Source: Thermoanaerobacter thermocopriae JCM 7501 (GTDB taxonomy: Bacteria > Bacillota > Thermoanaerobacteria > Thermoanaerobacterales > Thermoanaerobacteraceae). Taken from it: a stretch of DNA of 64,000 nucleotides. Positions 10,085 to 19,168 of this stretch are shown here, in pieces. The DNA is taken from assembly GCF_001310975.1 (NCBI RefSeq), contig NZ_BAZY01000001.1:124001-188000 (forward strand), read 5' to 3'. Each line of letters starts with the position of its first letter. Position 1 is the stretch's first letter. A program made the translations under genes and the position numbers. Below the pieces are notes generated by a model that searched no databases, was not told the origin of the DNA, and saw only the letters and a program-made list of their open reading frames with translations.

Positions 10085-11248
10085 ATGAGAAAAATAGTAA
10101 ACAAAAAAGACAAGATTATAATTAACTATTCTCAATCTAAGGGTGGGAAACAACGCAGTTTTAATCTGGTTTTTCCTTACATAAATGATACCGAAATTGA
10201 TGTTGTATTAATTGCTGAACAGAGCGATTCAGGAGAATGGAATCCCCTGAAGGCAATCATTGATAAAGAAGAAACAACAGCCGATGAAGAAGAAGCAGCA
10301 AAAGATCTTGCGGATTTAACATGGCACATATATTCGAGAAAAGAACGGAAAAAACTGCTGCCTCCCGTTGTAAACTTATGGGAAGAAGGGAACTTAATGA
10401 TAGCGGCCTGCTTAAGTGAAAAATACGGAGAAAAGTTCTTTACAGCGAAGCAGCAGGAAAATTTAGAAAAAGAGGTACTAAATTCGGACAGGTTAATATG
10501 CTGGTGGCCAGATCCAGTAATATGGGAAAGTGCAAAAAAGTTCAAAGAGTCCTTTAATTTATTACCTTTTAATGAAATAGCTATACCTTTCTACACATTT
10601 AAAGAATATTTTAAGCGTCCGGACATACAAGCAGAAATGCAGAAATACTGGGATGAACTGGAGGAAATATCAGAGAGTCCACAGGAATTTGCTGTAATTG
10701 GAGAAAGCATAAAAACAGATGAATACGCAAAGTATTTGCGCAGTTTAAAGACGACAGTGCTTTTCTTAAAGAAGAATAACATTCCCTTTAAATTAGCACT
10801 TGGTAATGTTGAGCGTGCAGAAGAATTTTTTAAGAAAGAAAATCTTGATCCTTTCCAGCCGGATTCGTGGATAACTGCTGCTCCAGTATTTGAGCCTATG
10901 TCTGATTTCTTAATAGAAGAACAAATATTAACCGGTCCAAGTAGCGTAATTACCGGGAAAGAAGAAATAAAAGCCTGTTTATCTTTTTTAAGTCACTTTC
11001 CATACACAGCACCTGTTCCAGATGCAATTGGAGCAGTTGTCTATGCAGGAGATAAGCATATTTCAAGCACAGTTTTTTGGCTTAATCCAGCAACAACTCT
11101 AGAAATTGTGGACAAAGCAATGGAAGCAGCTTTGGAAGAGCTAAATAGACGTGGTGTAGAAAAAATCATAATGATAGAAGAAATGGTTCCTTTTGAAACT
11201 TCATGGGAAGGCGAAGGACTTTTACTGGAGATATCTGAGGAGTGGTAA
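10085..11248 (+). CDS. Unknown protein, 387 residues
   Basis: I do not recognise this family. The protein is soluble, acidic, and has no signal peptide or membrane segment. It contains a Trp-rich stretch (LICWWPDPVIWE) near residue 140 and ends PFETSWEGEGLLLEISEEW. Start ATG follows GGGAGCTAATA. It stands alone, with terminator-like debris upstream and a well-formed promoter for the next operon downstream. Codon use looks like the neighbours. It is too long and unbroken to be chance. Confidence 0.6.
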   Translation: MRKIVNKKDKIIINYSQSKGGKQRSFNLVFPYINDTEIDVVLIAEQSDSGEWNPLKAIIDKEETTADEEEAAKDLADLTWHIYSRKERKKLLPPVVNLWEEGNLMIAACLSEKYGEKFFTAKQQENLEKEVLNSDRLICWWPDPVIWESAKKFKESFNLLPFNEIAIPFYTFKEYFKRPDIQAEMQKYWDELEEISESPQEFAVIGESIKTDEYAKYLRSLKTTVLFLKKNNIPFKLALGNVERAEEFFKKENLDPFQPDSWITAAPVFEPMSDFLIEEQILTGPSSVITGKEEIKACLSFLSHFPYTAPVPDAIGAVVYAGDKHISSTVFWLNPATTLEIVDKAMEAALEELNRRGVEKIIMIEEMVPFETSWEGEGLLLEISEEW

Positions 11249-11397
11249 AGGCTGCTGGGCGGATTTTGAAAAAGTAAAGAAAAATAGAAATATATTGAAT
11301 GAAAAGAAGCATATGTTTAAAAAAATACCCATTCCAGTTTTTGATAAAAATCCTTGTTTATAAGTAGAGAATAATTATTATCTGTTTGTAGAAGTTA

Positions 11398-11426
11398 TTG
11401 ATTTCTGAGAAACGATATGCTATACT
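11398..11426 (+). promoter_or_regulatory. Sigma-A type promoter of the pgaD/pgaC-like operon
   Basis: TTGATT and TATACT are separated by 17 bases, and GAGGAAG precedes the ATG at 11463. The spacing is ideal and the -10 matches 5 of 6 consensus bases. Confidence 0.6.
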
Positions 11427-11462
11427 TAAACCGATGGTGCTGGAAAGAAAGAGGAAGAGTTT

Positions 11463-12107
11463 ATGGGGAATAATAATTTTGAAAGTAGAGCAAAAGGCAA
11501 TTTTAAAGGTTTGATAGGCTTTTTTAAAAGGATAGGACTAATAATTTTCACTTTAGGTGTATGGTCGTGGATTATAGGAGCTTTTATCTGGATTTTAGGA
11601 GCATTTGGCTGGTTTTTGCTTACATATATCTGGAGAAAAAATCTTTTTATACCGCAAGCTGTGTATTCCACAGCCTTTGCTTTTCTTTTGTCTCTCGGAT
11701 GGGCTGTTATTATTTGGACAGTTATGCTTGTATGGGCCCAATATCATTATTATAGGCATTACAAGAAAAATAAAAGAAAATTAAAAATGCCGGTTTTTGA
11801 AGCGCCGATATTAGCATGGAAAGAACTTTCTTTAGAATCTGCAGATATAAAAAAGATCATGGGAGAAAAGTACATATATAGCGAGGTCAATAAAAGCTTT
11901 GCTTCTGTAAAAAAGAATGGGTATTTAACCTCCTTTCCTTCGTTGATTATGAAAAAGAATTTTTGTACCCCAGGCGGAGATGTTGTTATTTCTGAAGGTG
12001 AAGAAATTACACCAGAAGTTATAAAAAGAATAACAGAGAAAGGATTGTACTGGGACTTTATTCATGAAATTTCCGGATACATACCTAAAGAGGAGGAAAG
12101 CAAATGA
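11463..12107 (+). CDS. PgaD-like membrane protein
   Basis: Two long hydrophobic segments lie in the N-terminal 95 residues (around LIIFTLGVWSWIIGAFIWIL and FAFLLSLGWAVIIWTVMLVW), followed by a basic cytoplasmic tail of about 110 residues. Two N-terminal membrane helices and a position directly before a processive family-2 glycosyltransferase match PgaD, the partner of PgaC in poly-N-acetylglucosamine synthesis. PgaD helps form the c-di-GMP receptor in that system; here this is inferred from context. The last codon overlaps the next start (ATGA). The tail of about 110 residues is longer than I expect for PgaD. Confidence 0.55.
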   Translation: MGNNNFESRAKGNFKGLIGFFKRIGLIIFTLGVWSWIIGAFIWILGAFGWFLLTYIWRKNLFIPQAVYSTAFAFLLSLGWAVIIWTVMLVWAQYHYYRHYKKNKRKLKMPVFEAPILAWKELSLESADIKKIMGEKYIYSEVNKSFASVKKNGYLTSFPSLIMKKNFCTPGGDVVISEGEEITPEVIKRITEKGLYWDFIHEISGYIPKEEESK

Positions 12108-13361
12108 CGGTATGGAAAGTCATAGGCTGGTATGTATTTACTTATCCTCTTGCAATGAGCATAATCTGGACATCTGCAGGGATATATTTCTGGTGGAGGC
12201 GTGAGAAAAGTTATTCAAGGAAACACAGTCAATGGCCGGAAAATTGGCCGTCAGTTACTATTCTTGTGCCCTGCCATAATGAGGAGGTAAGTATTGCAGC
12301 AACATGCACGGCTCTACAATTTTTAAACTACCCGGATTACAGAGTAGTATTTATAGATGATGCATCCAGCGATAACACAGCGAATATTATCAGAAAATTT
12401 GTTAGTTTAAATCCCAATTTTCACCTCCTTCGACTTTCTGAAAATCAGGGAAAGGCTAATGCTTTAAATATTGCCCTATCTGCTGCGGTAACAACATCTA
12501 TTACTGTGGTAATAGATGCTGATACAATTCTTTTACCAGATACACTGAAATATCTTGTTTATCCCTTTTTAAAACAGCCAAGACTCGGAGCAGTCACTGG
12601 CAATCCTATATCTGTCAACAGGAAAAATCTTATTGAAAAGCTGCAGGCAGCTGAGTTTTCCTCTATTATTGGACTTATAAAAAGATCTCAGAGAGTGCTG
12701 GGAAGGGTGTTGACTGTATCAGGATGTGTTGTAGCATTTCGGACAGAAGTTTTGAAGGAAGTTGGCGGTTTTTCACCATATACTGCGACTGAAGATATTG
12801 ATATAACCTGGAAGATTCAAAAGCGTTTCTATGAAGTTTGGTTTGTGCCTCAGGCAGTAGCCTAATACAGTCTCCAGCAACATTGAGGGAATACTGGAAG
12901 CAGCGCAAGCGCTGGGCACTTGGAGGTTGGCATTTACTGCGAACTCATAAAGATATTTTTAAAAGCTGGAACTGGCGCTATCTTTATCCTGTCTATTTTG
13001 ACTTTGTACTGGGATACTTATGGGCATTTTGCTTCGTCTTTGGCACACTTTTGTGGGCTATAAGCAGTATATTTTTCCATTATCCTCTGGGAGTTAGTCC
13101 AATTCCAGCCTGGTATGGGGCACTTCTTTCCGTTGCAGGGTGGTGCAAATGTCAGTTGCTGCTTTTTTGAATTATGACTACGACAAAAACTTATGGAAAA
13201 CACTTTTCTGGGTTCCCTGGTATTTTATATTTCTCTTTGCATTTAGTGCCCTTACTGTGGTGTGGACGATTCCAAAAGGACTTTTTGGAAGTTTAGCTGG
13301 AGCTGGCAAATGGAAGAGTCCAAAAAGACTAAAAATGGAGAAACCGGATATTCGAGGATGA
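12104..13361 (+). CDS. PgaC-like processive glycosyltransferase (frameshifted twice)
   Basis: Family-2 glycosyltransferase with an N-terminal membrane helix, catalytic motifs DDASSDNT, DADT, TATEDIDITW and QRKRW (the QxxRW motif of processive synthases), then several C-terminal membrane helices. This is the layout of poly-beta-1,6-N-acetylglucosamine synthase and related cellulose or hyaluronan synthases. The frame breaks near 12860 (one C lost in AGCC) and near 13141 (one G lost in GGG, giving GVVQMSVAAFLNYDYDKN when restored). Joined, it is about 420 residues, the normal size. It overlaps the PgaD-like gene and is followed by c-di-GMP signalling genes, so the polymer is probably made under c-di-GMP control. 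Confidence 0.75.
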
Positions 13362-13532
13362 AAGTGGGACATATAAAAAGGTGGCAGACTTTTTAATGGG
13401 GGAAAATAAACACTATGATAGGAAATTTTTATTGCACTTTTTAAGTGAGAAGAGTACGATAGTACTTTGGAAAATAAAAATCATAAACAATTTTTTAAAA
13501 ATGCTTGCAAACAAGCTGGGAGGTATCAACTA

Positions 13533-15541
13533 ATGAATGTTCCCTATCCAAAGAAAGTTTTGATTGTAGAGGATAGTAAACTTAATGCGCAAATAACAGC
13601 AGATATTCTAGCCAAATACGGATACGAAACAAAGATAGTCACATCAGGCGAAGAGGCTGTTGAAAAAGCACTAAATAACAGCAAAAGCCCGGACTTAATT
13701 CTTATGGACATAGAACTTAAAGGAGCAATCGACGGGATAGATGCAGCAAGAATAATTCAGCAGCATAAAGATATCCCAATTTTATTTCTTACTGCCAATA
13801 CCAGTAAAGAAATAATGAAAAAAATAAAGTCAGTTTCAGCTTACGGGTATGTTCTTAAGGGTGTAGATGAGTATGTACTCATATCTCAAATAGAAATGGC
13901 TTTTAAGCTCTATGAGGCTAAAGTACAGATAAAAAAGAGAGAAGAGCTGTTCCGCAATATGTTTGAAAATCACGATGTAGCAATGATACTTATTGATCCA
14001 CAAGCCGGACGCATTATTGATGCTAACAAAGCTGCCTGTCACTTCTACGGTTATTCCAGAGAAGCTATGCTGCAGATGAACATAGAAGCTGTTATTGGAG
14101 TTTCTACCATAGATGGTGGTCAGAGGTGTTCGGAAGCTTTAAAGAATGGCTGTAATCCCTGCATTTGCTTCCAGCGGTTAACTAACGGGGAAGAGAAATT
14201 GGTAGAAATATATTCATCCCCTGTAGATTATCAAGAAAAAACACTGATGCATCTGATTATCTTTGACATCGCCGAACAGTGGAAGGCAAAGAGAGAACTT
14301 GAATTTACAAAAATCTTTTTGAAGACTCACTTAATGAAATTTACATATTTCATCCACAGACACTGAAATTCATCGCAGTAAACCGTGGAGCAAGGGGAAA
14401 TTTGGGATATACTGAAGAAGAGCTTAAAGAAATGACTCCTGTTGACTTAAAGCCGGAGTTTACCTTACAAAGCTTTAAAGGACTTCTTGAGCCCCTTTTA
14501 AAAGGTGAACAGAGGCAAATCGTCTTTGACACAGTGCACCGCAGAAAAGACGGTTCTTTATATCCAGTAGAAATCCATCTAGAACTTGTAGAGTTTGATA
14601 AAGAAAAGGTGTTTGTAACACTTGCGGTTGATATAACAGAGCGCCAAAAAATAGAAAGAGAATTAAAAGAAAGGAATGAGATTTTAAGCACCATAATGGA
14701 GTATGCAGGAGATGCCATTATTATGCTCGATGATAGTGGCAAAGTGACATTCTGGAATCCTGCAGCGGAACGCATACTTGGTTATTCAAGAGAAGAAATA
14801 ATAGGTAAAGATTTGCACATGTTTATGATACAAGATATGCGGCTGTACGAAGCATATAGAGAAGCATTCAGAAAATTCCGTTTAACTGGAAAAGGAAGTG
14901 TTGTAGGTAAGACCGTTGAGATGAAGACAAGGCACAAAGATGGCCATGAAATTGATGTAGAACTTTCACTTTCTGCTGTAAAAATTAAAGATGCATGGCA
15001 TGCAATAGGAATTATTCGCGACATAAGCGAGCGCAAGAGATTTGAGGAACTGCTTTACCGTCAATCTATTACCGATCCTCTCACAAATATCTACAACAGG
15101 CGTTTTTTCATGCAGATGCTGGAACAGGAAATAGAGCGAACAAAACGAAATAAAAAGCCCTTTTCACTTATTATGTTTGACTTAGATCACTTCAAAAAGG
15201 TAAATGACCGTTTTGGGTATGCTGCAGGAGATATGGTTCTTAAAAGTGTTGCCGATACAGTAAAAAAGAGGATACGAAAAACAGATTACTTTGCGCGCTG
15301 GGGAGGGGAAGAATTTATAATCCTGCTGCCAGAAACTTCTCTAGACGATGCGGTTGTTCTGGCTGAAGAGCTTAGAAAACAGATAAGTAAGATGGAACTG
15401 CAAGGAATAGAGGATGTAACAGCAAGCTTTGGAGTAACTGAATACAGAGATACTGATACTACTGACACGGTTCTTATTCGAGTAGACAACATGCTTTATG
15501 AAGCAAAAAGTGAAGGAAGAAATTGCACAAAGAGCGAATAA
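13533..15541 (+). CDS. Response regulator-PAS-GGDEF diguanylate cyclase (frameshifted)
   Basis: Domains in order: receiver (VLIVEDSKLNAQ; phosphoacceptor Asp in LILMDIEL; Lys in YVLKGVD), then PAS domains (MFENHDVAMILIDPQAGRI; a middle one around GYTEEELKEMTPVDLK; a third from YAGDAIIMLDDSGKVTFWNP), and a C-terminal GGDEF domain with DPLTNIYNRRFF and RWGGEEFIILLPET. GGEEF is the active form, so the protein should make c-di-GMP from GTP. One T missing in the ATCTTTTT run near 14316 breaks the frame; restored, it reads FFEDSLNEIYIFHPQTLKFI. ATG 13533 has GGGAGG 8 bases upstream; the frame extends further to a TTG without a site. The neighbouring PgaCD-like genes are the likely output. Confidence 0.85.
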
Positions 15542-15614
15542 AAAATGGAAATAAAATATAAAGTGGGAGGAGGATAAAAAGAGAGGCTTGTAATGAAGCC
15601 TCACTAAAAGAACT

Positions 15615-16416
15615 ATGGAGGAAAGGAAAGATAGTAAAAATATTCTAGTAATAGATGATTCTGTATTAATACGGCTTATGGCTAAAAGTATATTAGAGGC
15701 AGAAGGATATAACGTTGAAATTGCAGCTACCGCTGAAGAAGCGATGCTGAAAGTAAAAAAATAGAAAAGAATTATTTGATTTAGCAATTGTAGACATTAA
15801 TCTGCCGAATCAGAATGGTTTTGAATTTATACATAAACTAAAATCGCAGGCGGAATACAAAAACATTCTGGTGATGATATTAAGTGGAGATGCTACACCA
15901 GTTTCAATTAAAGAGGCAGTAGAAGTTGGTGCAGTAGAATATCTCATTAAGCCCTTTAAAGCAGCTGAGCTTGTAAAACGTGTAGTAAAGCTAATAGGAT
16001 ATGTTAAAGAAGAAGATCACTATCCAGCACTTAAAGAGCTGCTGAAAAAAGAAATAAATCGGGCCAAAAGAGGCAATGAAAATCTTTCTTTAGTGCTGTC
16101 ACAATACAATGGGGAAACCAAAATTGAAATTTCAAAAATAGCAGATCAGCTAAAGAACAAACTTCGTGACATAAATACAGTATTTGAGGTTGATAAAAAT
16201 ACTTTGGCTTTAATTCTTCCTGTTACAGGAGCTAATGGTGCAGCGGTTGTAATAAAAAAACTTAAAGATAAACTTCCGGGGAAATGGTATTTTGGCATAG
16301 GTACATATCCTGATAATGTGAAAAATGAAGAAGAGCTAATTAATTTTGCAAAAGAAAGCTTAATGAAGGAAATATCAAATTTAAAACAAGAGACGGCAGA
16401 AAGAAAAGAAATATAG
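15615..16416 (+). CDS. Response regulator with degenerate GGDEF-like domain (frameshifted)
   Basis: An N-terminal receiver (ILVIDDSVLIRLMAK; phosphoacceptor in LAIVDINLP; VEYLIKPF) is followed by about 150 residues ending in GIGTYPDNVKNEEELINFAK, the typical C-terminal signature of a GGDEF domain. The GG(D/E)EF catalytic loop is not visible, so this half is probably a non-catalytic binding domain. The frame breaks in an A run near 15760; the receiver continues KELFDLAIVDINLPN. An AGGAGGATAA site and a small hairpin (GAGGCTT/AAGCCTC) precede the start. It likely belongs to the same c-di-GMP module as the preceding gene. Confidence 0.7.
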
Positions 16417-16554
16417 GAGTTATACAGACAGTAATTTTTTGGTATTATATTTTTAGGCAAAAAAATAATAAAATTGCTATTGCAAAGGAAATGTTAAAAA
16501 AAGCTGCTAAATTAAATACTCTGAAGATAGGCGGGCCAAGGCTTTTCTTGACAG

Positions 16555-18290
16555 AAAAATAGCCCCGCAAGCCCTTCTCCTTCAGGGGAATGGGTAAGGG
16601 CTTGTTTGCTAAAAGAAATTTGTATTATAATTGTATAGGGTAATAACTATGCAGTTAAGAAAAACAAGATAGAGCCTTCATAATTTGAACTATCATTTTG
16701 TATGGATACCTAAACACCGCAAAAAGATTCTTGTTGATAGGGTTAAGGAAGAGTTTGAAAGACTTATTTTTGAAATTGCCAAAAAACATGAGATTGAAAT
16801 TTTATCTTTATCAGTTCAGCCAGACCATGTTCATCTTTTTGTTTCAGCACCACCACGTTTATCTCCTGCCCAAATAGCTAATTTGTTTAAAGGAATATCT
16901 TCTAAAAAACTTCTTGAGAAATTCCCACACTTAAAAACAAAAGAAGGATTATGGAGCAGGACATACTATGTTGGTTCAACAGGAACAGAAGAAACTATCA
17001 GGAGGTACATCGAAGAATGTCAAGATATGTAGTCAGAACCTATAAAGTACCCGTTCCAACAGAATTGTACTCTCTGTGTTCTGAACTGAACAGGCTTGCT
17101 GCTCGAATCTACAACAAAACCATGTCGCTGGTTAAAAAGATAAAACAGAAGAAAGGTTTGTGGCTTTCACCAGGAACAGCACAAAAATATATCCTGCGAT
17201 GGGGTAGTAATATTAGTATCCATACCCATTCCAAACAGGCTATGGTTCAGCAGTACTTTCAGGCACTTAACAGTTACTTTAATGCAATTAAAACAAAACC
17301 ATACCTGAAACCGCCATACAAAAAGAAAAACTTCATGCCCTTTATCTGGAAAAATAGTGCTATAAAACTTTCACCGGACGGGATCCTGAAACTCTCAATG
17401 GGTAGTAGCCAGGAACCAATTTTAATACAAACAACACTATCGACTGATACAAAAATCAGACAGGCAAAACTTGTTTATGAATATGAAGATGAAAAGTATT
17501 ATCTTCACCTTGCAATAGAGGTGAAGAATAATCATAAGAAGAATCAGTTTCCTGAAGTTATGTCTGTAGACCTTGGAGTACTCCGTCCAATAACCTGCTT
17601 CGATGGTTTTGAAGTAATTTCGTATCATGGTGGCATTCTTAACAGTCTGATTAGATATCGTAATAAGAAATTAGCAGAATTTCAGCAGATGTTAAGTCGT
17701 TGCAAAAAGGGTTCCAGAAGATACAGAAAATTATTGAAAGCAAAAAGGAGAATGTTAAGGCGAATAAGGTATCAAATAAAGGACATACTGCACAAGTTAA
17801 CAAGCAACTTCCTTAAAATATGTTTGGAGAAAGGAATTGGAACTGTTGTGATTGGTGATGTCACAAATATTCGAGAACGAGTAGAAGGGAACGATAACTT
17901 TAATCAAAAAATTCATCAGTGGTGTTTCAGAAAGATGGTGGAGATGATAACTTACAAAGCACAACTACTGGGGATTGAAGTAAAACTCATTCCAGAAGAA
18001 TACACCAGCCAGGTTTGTCCTGTGTGTGGTAGCAAAAATCATCCAGCTGGTCGCAACTATGAATGCAAGAGTTGTGGATTTAGATATCACAGGGACGGGG
18101 TAGGAGCGATAAACATCTTAAAGAGGTATCTTGGGAGGGAATCCCAAGTAGTAGCGGGATTGGCACCCGTCAGAGGTGTAAGATTCAAACCACACCTCTG
18201 TGGTCATGGAGTATCAAATACTCCATGGAAGGCAGCCCGAAAAGAGCTGCTAAGAATCCCATCCTCTTCAGGGGATTGGGAGTGTCAACT
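16555..18290 (+). mobile_element. IS200/IS605 family element 1 (ends approximate)
   Basis: tnpA and tnpB overlap in the same direction. The left end carries a stem CAAGCCCTT/AAGGGCTTG around CTCCTTCAGGGGAATGGGT, and the right end carries a stem AATCCC/GGGATT around ATCCTCTTCAG. The shared CTTCAGGGG in both subterminal hairpins is typical of TnpA-recognised ends. There are no terminal inverted repeats and no target duplication, as expected. The exact cleavage points cannot be fixed from one copy. Confidence 0.75.
16649..17032 (+). CDS. tnpA: TnpA, Y1 (HUH) transposase with early amber codon
   Basis: Single-strand transposase of IS200/IS605. The HUH metal motif is QPDHVHLFVS and the catalytic Tyr is in IRRYIEE. 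From ATG 16649 the frame reads MQLRKTR, then TAG at 16670, then NLNYHFVWIPKHR, a normal TnpA start. The amber codon at position 8 lies before the conserved core, so restart at TTG 16685 could still give a nearly complete enzyme of 115 residues. The 3' end overlaps tnpB by 15 bases. Confidence 0.8.
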
Positions 18291-18339
18291 ATTTTATTTA
18301 CCCGTTTATTTACAAAACATTTTTATTGGGAAAATTTAA
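17018..18339 (+). CDS. tnpB: TnpB, RNA-guided nuclease of IS605
   Basis: Programmable nuclease related to Cas12. The RuvC-like core shows DLGVLRPITCFDG (first Asp), a central VVIGDVTNIRE, then the zinc ribbon CPVCGSKNHPAGRNYECKSC and HRDGVGAINIL (last Asp). At the second catalytic position, where many TnpB proteins have a Glu before DL, this one has Gly (IGDV). It belongs to the IGD(L/V)xxIRE group, whose active-site arrangement differs. The reading frame passes through the right-end hairpin and stops in flanking DNA. The native C-terminus is probably near the RE, and the DNA from about 18150 to 18290 doubles as the 3' guide RNA scaffold. The start overlaps tnpA. Confidence 0.85.
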
Positions 18340-18419
18340 AAAGTATTATAATATAATATAAAGTGAAATTCAAAAGATGGACTTATATAACAACACATAA
18401 GTTTATCGGGTGAAGATCT

Positions 18420-19064
18420 ATGAAGATTATAGGAAAATTTTTTTACTTTTTAGGAAAGTGGATATTTTATTTTTTATTTAAAATATTTATCAAAATTGAA
18501 GTTGAAGGAAAGAAAAACCTTCCTGAAAAAGGGCCTCTTATAATCGCATCAAATCATAAAAGCATATTGGATCCATTAATACTAATGGTTATATTACCTT
18601 ATTATATAACTTTTCTCGCTGCTTCATACCTATTTAAAATACCGTTTTTAAATATAATTTTAAAACTTGTGGGTGTGCTTCCTGTAAAAGAAAAAAAGCA
18701 AGATTTAAGGACATTAAAACGAGCAATAGATTTGCTAAAAAACGGCAATATAGTCGGCGTTTTTCCGGAAGGCGGGGTGAGCGTAAATAGAAATGTTAAA
18801 GAATTTAAACCTGGTTTTGCTTTCCTTTCGGTTAAAACAAATGCACCTATCCTTCCTATAGCGATAATAGGGACGGAAAGAGTGCTTCCTCCAGGAAAAT
18901 GGATTCCAAAAAGGGCAAAAGTTAAAATTTGCATTGGGGAACCCATATTTTTAGAAAAAGTAAATATAAAGGATAAAAAAAGAAATTTACAGTTTTTAGT
19001 AAATTATACAAGGGCAATGATTTTAAAATTCATATCAGATTCTAGTGTAGAAACTCAATTTTAG
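18420..19064 (+). CDS. plsC: 1-acyl-sn-glycerol-3-phosphate acyltransferase
   Basis: Membrane-associated acyltransferase that makes phosphatidic acid from lysophosphatidate. The H-x4-D motif is SNHKSILDP (about residue 43), the substrate motif is FPEGG, and IAIIGTERVLPPG follows. It has an N-terminal hydrophobic segment and 214 residues, normal for the family. The ATG lacks a strong ribosome site (GGGTGAAG). It stands alone between the first IS element and the conjugation genes, closed by the terminator at 19105. Being alone in an accessory region it may be cargo. Confidence 0.85.
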   Translation: MKIIGKFFYFLGKWIFYFLFKIFIKIEVEGKKNLPEKGPLIIASNHKSILDPLILMVILPYYITFLAASYLFKIPFLNIILKLVGVLPVKEKKQDLRTLKRAIDLLKNGNIVGVFPEGGVSVNRNVKEFKPGFAFLSVKTNAPILPIAIIGTERVLPPGKWIPKRAKVKICIGEPIFLEKVNIKDKKRNLQFLVNYTRAMILKFISDSSVETQF

Positions 19065-19104
19065 AATCTGCTTTTCTATACTTTAGCAATTTTTATTTAG
19101 CAAG

Positions 19105-19128
19105 CAGGCTCAAAGCCTGTCTTTTTTA
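19105..19128 (+). terminator. Terminator after plsC
   Basis: CAGGCT, loop CAA, AGCCTG, then TCTTTTTT. It is nearly identical to the hairpin at 9806-9828. Confidence 0.75.
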
Positions 19129-19168
19129 TTTTATATACTCCAAATCTCCAAAAAAAGGAGCTGATAAA

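Noticed and set aside
4134-17032. Amber codons in apeA and tnpA as a sign of TAG recoding (for example pyrrolysine)
   Set aside because: Only two cases, and TAG ends several normal genes here (for example the diguanylate cyclase neighbours, the PIN antitoxin and the FHA gene). Miscalls or mutations are simpler.
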